Positions 28,981 to 37,400 of a DNA stretch of 64,000 nucleotides are shown here, piece by piece (positions within the stretch are counted from its first letter, which is position 1; the number at the start of each line of letters is the position of its first letter). Position numbers and translations under genes: made by a program. Source of the DNA: Paenibacillus_D tarimensis_A (GTDB lineage: Bacteria; Bacillota; Bacilli; Paenibacillales; Paenibacillaceae); contig CP166298.1 of the NCBI GenBank assembly GCA_041281825.1, positions 3,720,001 to 3,784,000 of the forward strand, written 5' to 3'. Under the pieces are notes generated by a model that was not told where the DNA came from, made no database searches, and worked only from the letters and a program-made list of their open reading frames with translations.

Positions 28981-28996
28981 TATTTATTGATAAATA
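28981..28996. promoter_or_regulatory. Second AT-rich palindrome, probable TetR operator upstream of its own gene
   Basis: TATTTATT followed by GATAAATA is a 16-bp palindrome with one mismatch and shares the TATTTATT half-site with the perfect palindrome at 28380. It overlaps the expected promoter/start region of the TetR gene. Confidence 0.6.
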
Positions 28997-29000
28997 AATA

Positions 29001-29277
29001 CTACCTAAAGAACGAGTTATAAGTCAACCATTATTTACCATTATTTTCAACCTTCAACTGCTTCCCTTCTCATACCGGCGCTCTTTTAACCACTCTCCCC
29101 TTCGCTCAGTTTAACCAGTTGAACGATGCTATTTGAAGATTTCCGCCACAAGAAAGTGAACCACTCGTTTTCTTCCAGAACGTCTATCCCCGCTCTTCCG
29201 TTGTTAGCTCAACCCTCCGGCATGCTCAACACACCCACACCAAACTGCAAAACAACCTCCTTTTCTTAAAGGGGGCC
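29001..29277. other. Gene-free stretch between TetR and the transposase-like gene
   Basis: I see no supported coding frame, RNA gene or strong hairpin here. The right end (GGGGG at 29271) resembles the start of some IS1595 terminal repeats, but no matching inverted copy is visible beyond the transposase-like gene. Confidence 0.4.
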
Positions 29278-29331
29278 TTGTCAAATCAATTCACTCGTGG
29301 TAATATTAGGGTTGTTAGGAACATTTGTTCC
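29278..29331 (+). promoter_or_regulatory. Near-consensus promoter with a LexA-like palindrome just downstream
   Basis: TTGTCA (29278-29283) and TAATAT (29301-29306) are spaced by 17 bases. GGAACATTTGTTCC (29318-29331) lies at the expected transcription start and matches the GAAC-N4-GTTC core of the Bacillus LexA box. The transposase-like gene lies 170 bases downstream. Confidence 0.55.
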
Positions 29332-29501
29332 TAGTTAGCACTCTGCTCAGGTCCCTCTTAAAACCCGAATATACAGTATACAAACAAACGTTCGAAAATA
29401 ATGAAGATGATGAAGATGGCCAAAGCAGAATCGATGTCACTCATGCAGTTCCGAGTACAAAGGCTCGCAAACTGAGCACATTAAATAAATGGGGTTATGA
29501 T

Positions 29502-30362
29502 ATGAAACATGGATTTTCAATTAGCCTTGATGCTTTTCAGCTGAAATACGGCTCTTCAGAGGAAGCCTGGGCCGACTATTTTTATCAAGTGAAATGGCCT
29601 TCCGGGTATTCATGTCCCCAATGCGGCCATCGTGAAGCCTATACAATACACTCCCGCAAACAACCACTATACCAGTGCCGTTCCTGCAGCCACCAGACCA
29701 GTTTGACTGCGGGTACAATATTTGAGGGCACACGCACATCGCTCGTTAAATGGGCCTACGCCATCCATATCGTTGCTTGTTCCGACATCGGAATAAATGC
29801 GGTCCAGCTGCAATCCTTGATCGGCGTCACCTATAAGACGGCCTGGGCAATGCTTAACAAAATCCGACAGGCGATAAGCTCTGAAGACACAGCTCAGCCG
29901 TTGTCCGGTTTCATCCAGGCAGGCGTGGCTTTTTGCGGTAAATTTCAAGCTTCGACCTTTCACCTCACCGGGCAAGAACATCCCGTCATCTTCGCAGATG
30001 CATCATCGGATTCTGCTGAACATCACTCAATTAAAATCAAACTCGTCTCGCGTTCTCATATGGATGGGAAAATGCTCACGCCAATGGGTTGTACGGCGTT
30101 TATCCGAGATCATGTTGTTTCTTCAGACGAGACTCCCGATATCCGGATTGCAAACAGCAAATACCGTTCCCGTCGTTTAGGCTCGCTTGTCGAACTTATG
30201 TCCAGATTCCGTATATGGGTGAACCATACGTTTCACGGACTCGGCGCCAAACGATTGCAGGGATACCTGGATGAGTTCTGTTTTCGTCAAAATTACGGCA
30301 ATGTTTTCAGTAACGTCCCGGATCATTTGGCACGTATTTGTATGAGCTTCAAGGCAAGTTAA
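29502..30362 (+). CDS. IS1595-like transposase relative lacking the usual catalytic residues
   Basis: A 286-residue protein. It begins with the IS1595 entry domain (SISLDAFQLKYGSSEEAWADYF) and a four-Cys zinc ribbon (CPQCGH...CRSCSH), then a helical domain (AGTIFEGTRTSLVKWAYAIH). The DDE-like domain ends WVNHTFHG and YLDEFCFRQN. The expected VxVDE strand is replaced by FIQAGV, the second Asp region reads RIANSKY, and the HTN-type motif is absent. Terminal inverted repeats were not found. ATG 29502 has GGGG upstream and fits the family start; a longer reading starts at TTG inside the LexA-like box. It may be an inert remnant or a repurposed protein. Confidence 0.75.
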   Translation: MKHGFSISLDAFQLKYGSSEEAWADYFYQVKWPSGYSCPQCGHREAYTIHSRKQPLYQCRSCSHQTSLTAGTIFEGTRTSLVKWAYAIHIVACSDIGINAVQLQSLIGVTYKTAWAMLNKIRQAISSEDTAQPLSGFIQAGVAFCGKFQASTFHLTGQEHPVIFADASSDSAEHHSIKIKLVSRSHMDGKMLTPMGCTAFIRDHVVSSDETPDIRIANSKYRSRRLGSLVELMSRFRIWVNHTFHGLGAKRLQGYLDEFCFRQNYGNVFSNVPDHLARICMSFKAS

Positions 30363-30479
30363 GCTGCCTTTCTGATTAAATGGGATAGTGGTTAAAAGGA
30401 GCGAACAGCAGCACAACTTGATCATGCTTAATAAACAGAACTGACGTAGCTTAAGAAGCGTAGACGCCTTAATGAAAAA

Positions 30480-30505
30480 AAACAAAAAACACCGCTTTCC
30501 AAGCG
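30480..30505 (-). terminator. Terminator after the zinc-ribbon protein gene
   Basis: On the minus strand CGCTT and AAGCG arms (30493-30505) with a 3-base loop are followed by a long T-rich run (complement of 30474-30490). Confidence 0.65.
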
Positions 30506-30550
30506 CGGCTCGCTGGGAATACGATGTTATTTTGCTGGAGTTCTATAATC

Positions 30551-30910
30551 TTATTCGAACAGATCGCCAAATACGTCTAATACGGTTTTCTTTTTCTTCT
30601 TATAGGGGTAGCCCTTTTTATCATAACCATAGCCGTAAGGTTTATGTTTATCATAACGCCTGTCATCATTATGCTTTTCATATTCACGAATGTCTTGATA
30701 TTGCCGGCTCTCGCTGCTGTAATTTTCTGGGGGAGCATACGAGTATGAGCCGTGTTCGAGCTCCTTGCGCATTTCATTGACTCCCCGCATTAGCTTGTCC
30801 AATTCTCCCCGATCTAACCATACTCCTTTACAATCCGGGCATACGTCGATCAGAACCCCGTCTTTCTCCACTTCGCGCATCCGAACATCGTCACATATCG
30901 GACATTTCAT
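30551..30910 (-). CDS. TFIIB-type zinc-ribbon protein
   Basis: A 119-residue protein beginning MKCPICDDVRMREV, then VCPDCKGVWLDRGEL: two CxxC pairs typical of the zf-TFIIB family of small bacterial proteins. The rest is a Tyr/Lys-rich low-complexity region (HKPYGYGYDKKGYPYKKKKK) ending in a hydrophobic-acidic tail (TVLDVFGDLFE). ATG 30910 sits nine bases after GAGGAG. The function of this family is not established; nucleic-acid or chaperone roles are speculation. Confidence 0.82.
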   Translation of the reverse strand: MKCPICDDVRMREVEKDGVLIDVCPDCKGVWLDRGELDKLMRGVNEMRKELEHGSYSYAPPENYSSESRQYQDIREYEKHNDDRRYDKHKPYGYGYDKKGYPYKKKKKTVLDVFGDLFE

Positions 30911-31019
30911 TGCCATCAACTCCTCTTTTTTTAAACTATAACGGATGTTTCATCCCGTTTCAACGAGATGTTCCATCTTCATATGTGCAGGTTTATTCAT
31001 GCTGATAACCCTATATTTA

Positions 31020-31256
31020 TCAATCATTGCTGACGCTTGGAACGCTTCGCTTCCGTTCGGCAGGTTCATAGGTATAGCTCCGGCTGAGTTTCACGATGCG
31101 GCGGTTCGGCTTGCGGATCATGACATGACTGTCATCCCATGCTACAACAATACCGATTACGTCATTCTGCTCCATTTGATCGCGAACAACACGAACCTGC
31201 GTACCCTCCACCCGGTAGCTGTCCAGCATCTCATCACTGATCATAGCTAAGCTCAT
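31020..31256 (-). CDS. Small hypothetical protein (beta-rich)
   Basis: A 78-residue protein with alternating hydrophobic strands (TQVRVVRDQ, VIGIVVAWDDSHVMIRK, RRIVKLSRSYTYEP) suggesting a small beta-barrel such as an SH3-like fold. I do not recognise the family. GGAGGAGG precedes ATG 31256; an ATG four codons later is also possible. Confidence 0.6.
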   Translation of the reverse strand: MSLAMISDEMLDSYRVEGTQVRVVRDQMEQNDVIGIVVAWDDSHVMIRKPNRRIVKLSRSYTYEPAERKRSVPSVSND

Positions 31257-31307
31257 CCTCCTCCGCTTCAATTGAAAGGATCGTACACTAAGGATTATGT
31301 ATAAATT

Positions 31308-31348
31308 AAGAGACCCCTCGGCCGATTGGCGGCCATAGGCGGTCTCTT
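31308..31348 (-). terminator. Hairpin between two small genes
   Basis: AAGAGACC (31308-31315) pairs with GGTCTCTT (31341-31348), with an inner GGCC/GGCC pair. The T-content beyond it on the minus strand is modest, so termination may be weak. Confidence 0.5.
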
Positions 31349-31375
31349 CCATTCTTACAGCCTTACTTGTGACAC

Positions 31376-31702
31376 TTACCCGACATGTTCCTTGGAGTCA
31401 TTCGTTTCATACCATTCATCGAGCACGCGCGATGACATGACGCGTTTGGAAATGTACTCCGCTTGCCGTTCTGTAAAATGCTCCTGCCATTCCAGGTTCA
31501 ATTCCTCAAACAGCTTGACTATCGTCAGCAGCTCTGACCATGCAACATAACGTTTGTACCAGAAAAATTGCGGATGTTCAATCATATACGGATAAAGATC
31601 GTCAAACTCGGTATGCTTGCAGTCAAGAGCACGCTCGAAATTCACCTTGGCATCGGACAACTTTGATTCAAAAAACTTTACGGTAGCCTCAATTTTACTC
31701 AT
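31376..31702 (-). CDS. Hypothetical helical protein
   Basis: A 108-residue, probably all-helical soluble protein (IEATVKFFESKLSDAKVNFE, then WSELLTIVKLFEELNLEW). I do not recognise the family. ATG 31702 has GGGGAGG and AGAAGGAT upstream. It is read in the same direction as xpt, 80 bases downstream of it, and may be co-transcribed. Confidence 0.65.
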   Translation of the reverse strand: MSKIEATVKFFESKLSDAKVNFERALDCKHTEFDDLYPYMIEHPQFFWYKRYVAWSELLTIVKLFEELNLEWQEHFTERQAEYISKRVMSSRVLDEWYETNDSKEHVG

Positions 31703-31782
31703 ATCCTTCTGCCTCCCCTCAGCCACTTAGTATTATTATAAAATAGATCGACTCCCGAGAAAAGAGACGAGTGGCTGGTACT

Positions 31783-32352
31783 TTATGCGAAGGTAATTGT
31801 TCCGCCCTCAAGGGACGCAATGCTTACAAGCGATTCCACCCGGATGCCTTGTTCTCTTAACGTGCGGCCGCCGGCCTGAAAGGCTTTCTCTACGACAATC
31901 CCCAATCCGGCCAGACTAGCTCCGGAACGTTCGATAATTTTGATCAACCCCCGCGCAGCATCACCGTTTGCGATAATATCGTCGATAAACAAAACCCGGT
32001 CCTCCCCCGATAAATATTGACGGGACACCATGATGTCGGTAACGATTCCTTTCGTAAAAGAAGGCACACGTTCGCATAACGCGTCGGGATCGGCGATAAG
32101 CGTTTTTTTACGGCGGGCGAACAGAACGGGTACACCGAGAATCAGTGCGGTTGCAAATGCGATAGGGATGCCGGATGATTCCACGGTAATAACCTTCGTA
32201 ATGTGTTCCTCTGTATAACGTCTGGCAAATTCCCTTCCCATCTCCATTGTCAATTCAGGATCGACCTGGTGGTTCAGCAAGCCGTCCATTTTTAACACAT
32301 CCGGCGATAAAATCGTTGCTTCGTTCAATATTCTTTGCTTCAATATCTCCAT
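31783..32352 (-). CDS. xpt: Xanthine phosphoribosyltransferase
   Basis: A 189-residue salvage enzyme converting xanthine and PRPP to XMP in the cytoplasm. The PRPP-binding motif VLFIDDIIANGDAA is at residues ~119-132, and the N-terminus (MEILKQRILNEATILSPDVL) is close to Bacillus Xpt. In Bacillus subtilis, xpt is preceded by a guanine riboswitch and joined to pbuX. Here the upstream gap to the divergent lipoprotein gene is short, no riboswitch core is visible and no pbuX follows, so regulation must differ. Confidence 0.95.
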   Translation of the reverse strand: MEILKQRILNEATILSPDVLKMDGLLNHQVDPELTMEMGREFARRYTEEHITKVITVESSGIPIAFATALILGVPVLFARRKKTLIADPDALCERVPSFTKGIVTDIMVSRQYLSGEDRVLFIDDIIANGDAARGLIKIIERSGASLAGLGIVVEKAFQAGGRTLREQGIRVESLVSIASLEGGTITFA

Positions 32353-32500
32353 GTTTTCACATTCCCTTCACCCAGAAACCCTTTCCGTTAAATTACCATA
32401 GGTTGAGGCCATTTCGCAACTTAACGTTCTTCATAAATTTTAAAAAAGTTATCCTTTAAATGCAACTTTCTTCCAACCAATTGCGTCTATATAGTATGGG

Positions 32501-32518
32501 TGTCGAAATCATTCGACA
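32501..32518. repeat. Small palindrome upstream of the lipoprotein gene
   Basis: TGTCGAA (32501-32507) and TTCGACA (32512-32518) form a perfect 7-bp inverted repeat, ten bases before AGGAGG. It could be an operator or a leader hairpin; nothing decides between them. Confidence 0.4.
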
Positions 32519-32543
32519 ATTTCCCTCAGGAGGCCAATTGAGC

Positions 32544-33230
32544 ATGTACATATCCTGTAAAACCAACCGTATAACCGTTCCCCTGTCAACTGCTGTTCTT
32601 ATTCTATGTCTTGTCGGTTGTTCAGTGAACCGAAATATTCCTTTGGAAATGGCTGATGATCCTCCGGTTCCAACCGTTCTTGCAGGACAGAAGTCCGAAC
32701 TCAGCAGCCCGCAGCAAGCCTACGACCTGCAAAAGTATGACGATACAAAAGCGATTACACCTCCGGATAACAGCGCCAAGTCGCCGGGTACGGGTGAAAC
32801 CGCTAATTCAGACGGTAAAGGCAATCAGACAACGGAGGCCGAGTCGAATTGGAATTCGGATTTGCCCAAGCTGGCCGGCATTGCGATTGGAGACAGCAGA
32901 AACAGCATTGCGGAAGAGCATGGCAAGCCAACAGATTCCTATTCGTTGAAAGACAATGATGAGACGATCTATGTGGATGATTATAAAGGGTTTTCCGTAG
33001 GCTTCGAAAGCAACAAAGTAAAATTTATTGAAGTCTATGAAGATTCCGTGAGTACGGGACTGGGAGACGTAAAAATCGGAATGAAGGAAGATGCTGTTCT
33101 CAAGGAGCTTGGCAAGCCAAGCAATCATACGACCTATGTATTAAGCTACCAAGCCGAGGGAGCGCTGCTCAAGCTCGATATGGATCCCAAAAACAGGGAA
33201 ATCGTATCTATTAAACTGTTTAAGCAGTAA
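32544..33230 (+). CDS. Lipoprotein with DUF4309-like domain
   Basis: A 228-residue secreted lipoprotein. The signal ITVPLSTAVLILCLVGC ends in a lipobox Cys near residue 26. A Pro/Ser/Asp-rich linker leads to a C-terminal domain with two GxPT/GKPS repeats (NSIAEEHGKPT and AVLKELGKPS), like the YjgB/DUF4309 or SmpA-type fold. The function is unknown. AGGAGG stands ten bases before ATG 32544; an upstream in-frame ATG at 32460 would add a non-signal-like extension. A strong terminator follows. Confidence 0.8.
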   Translation: MYISCKTNRITVPLSTAVLILCLVGCSVNRNIPLEMADDPPVPTVLAGQKSELSSPQQAYDLQKYDDTKAITPPDNSAKSPGTGETANSDGKGNQTTEAESNWNSDLPKLAGIAIGDSRNSIAEEHGKPTDSYSLKDNDETIYVDDYKGFSVGFESNKVKFIEVYEDSVSTGLGDVKIGMKEDAVLKELGKPSNHTTYVLSYQAEGALLKLDMDPKNREIVSIKLFKQ

Positions 33231-33242
33231 AGTATGTAATAT

Positions 33243-33310
33243 AAAAGCCCTTTCTAACGCCGGAACTGATCACGATTGAGTGTCCGGGATGAATTAGAAG
33301 GGCTTTTTTG
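33243..33310 (+). terminator. Terminator after the lipoprotein gene
   Basis: AAAAGCCCTTTCTAA pairs with TTAGAAGGGCTTTT across a long loop, and the right arm runs into a T-run at 33303-33309. Confidence 0.8.
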
Positions 33311-33375
33311 TCATGCCTGTCCCTCTTCTGACATAGGCTGATAGAGAGGAACGAAGAAAGGGATGGGCGCTGGTC

Positions 33376-34413
33376 ATGAACAGAATCGCGAGAATGTTGC
33401 AGATTGCAATGACCTACATAGGCACGGTTGTTGGCGCAGGTTTTGCCAGCGGGCAGGAGATATTGCAGTTTTTTACGCGCTTCGGATTTGTAGGAACGGT
33501 GACGATTGCCATCGCAACTGCCATGTTCATTTGGCTCGGTGCGAAGATGATGATCATTGCCAGTGAAATATCCGCCAAATCATATGAAGATTTGAACAAA
33601 GTGCTGTTCGGTGAACGGTTTGGACAATGGGTCAGTTATTTTATGCTGATCGTGCTGCTCGGCGTATCGGCTGTTATGCTTGCCGGTGCAGGCTCTATTT
33701 TTTCCGAGCATCTGAACCTTTCTTACCAATCCGGACTATTGATTACGTTTGTCGCAGGTTTCTTCCTGCTCCGCAAAGGATTAACCGCCATTTTGACGGT
33801 CAACTCGATTGTGGTGCCGGTTATGCTGTTTTTTACGATTCTCGTTATTGTAGATACGATTCGGACACCGGGGGCGGAACGCTGGCTCATCCTTTCCAAT
33901 GATTATTCAGCGCTTGCCGTCTGGACATCCCCTTTCCTGTATACTGCGTTTAATCTGTCGCTTGCCCAAGCTGTCCTCGTACCGCTCGGAGCGCAAATCA
34001 AAGACCGCAAAACGATTGTCGCCGGTGCTTGGTTAGGCGGAATCGGGATCGGCTTTATGCTGCTGGTCGGTCATATCGCTTTATCGGTACATATGCCCGG
34101 TATCAAGCAATTCGCCATTCCAATGGGCGGGATCGCAAGGGAGCTTGGCCATAGTGTGCAATGGATTTATATTTTTCTTATATTTTCCGAAATATTTACA
34201 ACGCTCATCGCCGATGTATACGGGTTGAGCCTTCAGATCGAGCAACGTCTCAAATGGCCGCGGGAGCTCATTATTTTTATCATTCTGGTTATTTGTTACC
34301 TGTTCAGTCAAATCGGGTTCGGTACTTTGTTGTCTACGCTGTATCCGTTGTTCGGGTTAATCAGTCTCGGCTGGCTGTTGCTTATTATCCGCAGACAGCA
34401 TGTCAACCATTAA
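33376..34413 (+). CDS. ykvI: YkvI-family membrane transporter-like protein
   Basis: A 345-residue protein with about ten membrane helices, starting QIAMTYIGTVVGAGFASGQE, the signature of the YkvI family (APC-superfamily-like, no proven substrate). GAGFASG resembles the unwound helix motif of sodium-coupled amino-acid transporters. No good partner gene is adjacent. Its stop codon overlaps the stop of convergent yhaN in the shared TTAA, so no separate terminator exists between them. Confidence 0.85.
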   Translation: MNRIARMLQIAMTYIGTVVGAGFASGQEILQFFTRFGFVGTVTIAIATAMFIWLGAKMMIIASEISAKSYEDLNKVLFGERFGQWVSYFMLIVLLGVSAVMLAGAGSIFSEHLNLSYQSGLLITFVAGFFLLRKGLTAILTVNSIVVPVMLFFTILVIVDTIRTPGAERWLILSNDYSALAVWTSPFLYTAFNLSLAQAVLVPLGAQIKDRKTIVAGAWLGGIGIGFMLLVGHIALSVHMPGIKQFAIPMGGIARELGHSVQWIYIFLIFSEIFTTLIADVYGLSLQIEQRLKWPRELIIFIILVICYLFSQIGFGTLLSTLYPLFGLISLGWLLLIIRRQHVNH

Positions 34414-37400
34414 TGCAGTGGTATGACTTGAGCGTTAGGAATTCGATTAACAACCGTTTCCTTCACATGCGGATGACAAGTGAGGAGGATAATTTGCCTT
34501 TTGACGGAAAGCAGCTTCAATACATCGACTGCGGCGCCGAGCCTGCCGGAATCAAAATTAACAAACACATCGTCAAGCAAAATCGGCAATGACGGACCAA
34601 CCACATCCGAGAGCGCGAACCGCATCGCCAAATAAAGCTGCTCCGCTGCGCCGCGGCTTAAATATTCCGCTTCCACCACTCTCAAGTCCTTCGTTTCGAG
34701 CCGGATTTTGGGCTGTCCGGCCACTGCTGCAATCCGGCTATAGGCGCCTCCGGTCATAAGGGATAAATAACGGGACGCAGCCTTCAGCACTTCCGGCTCG
34801 CGCTCATTCTCAAGCTTCGCTTTCGTCGATTGCAGCAGTGCTTGGCATATTAATAAAACAGCGTATTTATCGTAATACTGCTCAAGCTCCGCCATATTCC
34901 GCTCACGTTCGGTTAGCTTAGCCGTCCGGTCGTTGCGCCGCGTCAGCTCTTCGATCGATTGACGTTGCCTGCCTAGTTGTTCAAGCAGCCGGCTGCGCCG
35001 CTCGTGCAGCAGATCCGCCTCTTTCTGCGCCTCTCCTTTGTGAAGAAGCAGTTCGTCCCCGTCTGCTTCGAGCAGAAGCTTCTCCAGACTTTGCCGCTTT
35101 GCTTCCGTCATGCCTGCCCAAATCTCCACACCGTATCTCAGCCTTTGCTCATCAATTGTCCGTGCCCGGCGCGCATCCTCCAGTTTGACTGTCCATGCAT
35201 TCTCGTCCGACGCTCCCGCCTCAGTAAACCAACGGACGGCGATGTCATTCAGCTTGGACAATTGCAGGTCGAGCGAAGTGATTTCCGCGGCCAATTCGGA
35301 ACGCCGCTCTTCCAACCGTAACGTTTTATAAGAAAGCTCTTTCTGCTTTGCAATATCCGCAAGAAGCAGCTTCAATGCGGCCGACGGATCGTGGCCTGAA
35401 AGACGATCGGCTTCGGTGTCATATTCGCACAGTCTGACGATTTCGGCTTTGTAGCCTGCCCATTGGCCATCAATCCGGTCGATCTTATCAGCCGCACGGC
35501 ATCTCGCTTGCAGCCGCTGCTGCCCCTGCTCCGCCAGGTCGAACACTTCCAGCGCAGCTTCCGGCGAAAGGGAACCCGGAAGCCTCCGCTCGGCCAGCCA
35601 GGCTCTCCACCCGTCCGCCTGGACCTCCATCCGGAGGCGTGCGGCGCCTAACGTTTCGCCGCGCTCCCGCCGCAGCTCGAGCAGCCGCTGCAGCTCGAGC
35701 TCGAGCTCCTTGCGGCGCACGGCGCTGCGCTGTGCCGCGCCGAAAGCTTCCAGCTGCGCGGCAACCGCGTCGCGCAGCCGCTCATGCGCCGCTGCCGCAT
35801 CCGGTGCAAACGGATGCGGTGCGGCGACGGCTCCGCCGCGCGGCGCAGGCAGCGCGGAGAGCAGCGCGCCGGCGGCCGCTTGCGGCTGGCGCAGCAGTGC
35901 TGCCAGCGCGGCGCTGACGCGCTGCTCGCGCTCTTGCAGGCGCGCGGCTTCCGGCGCGGCGGCACGCGGCGCTGCACTGGCGGTGCGTTGCGCGCCTGGC
36001 CGGGCTGGCGCTTCACGCCTGCTGCGCCGCTGCGCGGCAAGCGCCGACAGCGCGAGTGCGAGCGCAGCCGCACCGGCGGCAGCGCCCCACAGCGCAGCGC
36101 CTTGCAGGCCGCTTGCAGCGCCCAGCGCCAGCATCAGCGCGGCTCCGCAGACGGCAGCCGCGACTAACCGGAAGGCGCGGCCTGCTGCGCTTTCGCGCCG
36201 ACGGCCGGAATGCATCGCGGCGAACTCCGCGCGCAGCTGCGCCTCCTGCTCTGCTCTTGCTGCTTCCAGCTCCCATTCCCGATATACGCGCTCGAACGCA
36301 TCCCATGCCCGCTGCAGCTCTTCTTTTGTCCGCGGCAGCAGCATCGCGCCATTCGCCTCAGCAGGCTCACCTCCAATACGTCCGGTATGTCCGGTATGTC
36401 CGGTATGTCCGCTACTCTCGGTTAACGCAAGCAGCGCTTGCTCCGTCTCGTCCGCCTGTTTGGCGATACGACGGAATTCATCCTCAAGCCTGTCGCACTC
36501 GCGCCCGATTTCTGAGGTTGACGCACGCATGCTTCGGACAAACTCGCGGTCGGCTACCGTAACCGTCATGTCCTCCAGATCCCTTTCGGTCCAATCCGGA
36601 GATATTCGCGCCAACAGCCGCTGCAGGCTTTCCTCGTGCGCCCGAAGTTCAGTTGACAGCTCGACGCGCTCCAGCCGGAGCCGGTCCATCGATTCCGCTT
36701 TTAAGGCAAGCCTCTCGGCTTCCTCCGAAACAGCCAGCAGTGCAGTGGAAACTTCAATTTGCTCCAGTTCCCGTTCGATCTGCAGCATCTGCCCGAGCAG
36801 ACGGTCGCGTTCTTCTTCTTTGCGCGACCGTTCCGACATATGCTTCTCCCACAACAGTTCCGCGCCTTGCGGGAGCCGTTCAAACCCGGTCAACCGCTCG
36901 CGCTCCCGGTCAAGCGCAATCTTATTTAGCCACAGCGGCCGAATGTCGCACGCTTTCACAAGCAGCGCCAGCCGTTCTTCCGCAATCGGCAGCTCCCGTT
37001 CGGCCGCTTCAAGCTCGGATTCAGCAGCCGACAATGCAGCTGCCTGCCTGTTGTATTCCTCGATCGAATCCGCAGCCTGCCGAAGCTCGCTGTCGATCCG
37101 CTCAATCGATTTAACCAATTGATTGACTGGCTGATTCACGCCGCGCGGACGATAGATCGACTCCATTTCCATTCGGAGCCGTCTCTCGGTCGTCGCCAGT
37201 GCCTTGCCTCCGCTCCAGCCGGCATGATATAAATAACGTCCGAGTTCTTCCCCTTTAAGCGCTCCGACTTCCTGAAGCTCGGATAGGCTTACCGCAAAAA
37301 GCTGCCGGAACAGCCGTTCCGAAATCCCGCTCATATACCGTCGTTCGAACTCAGCCTGGCTCATCGCCATTTCTAGACCGTCAGTCGACCTTACGGTTAG

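Noticed and set aside
29325..29501. N-terminal extension of the transposase-like protein starting at TTG 29325
   Set aside because: The TTG lies inside the LexA-like palindrome at the predicted transcription start, and the IS1595 domain begins at ATG 29502, which has a ribosome site.
29271..30480. Complete insertion sequence with terminal inverted repeats around the transposase-like gene
   Set aside because: GGGGGCCTTGTCAAAT at 29271 looks like an IS1595-type end, but no inverted partner or target duplication was found downstream.
32353..32459. Guanine riboswitch before xpt
   Set aside because: Expected from Bacillus subtilis, but the conserved core and paired arms are not visible in this short AT-rich gap.
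35710..37122. Long plus-strand open frame opposite yhaN (Ser/Ala/Arg-rich)
   Set aside because: It is the antisense of a GC-rich coding region, has low-complexity composition and no ribosome site; yhaN has clear Walker motifs.
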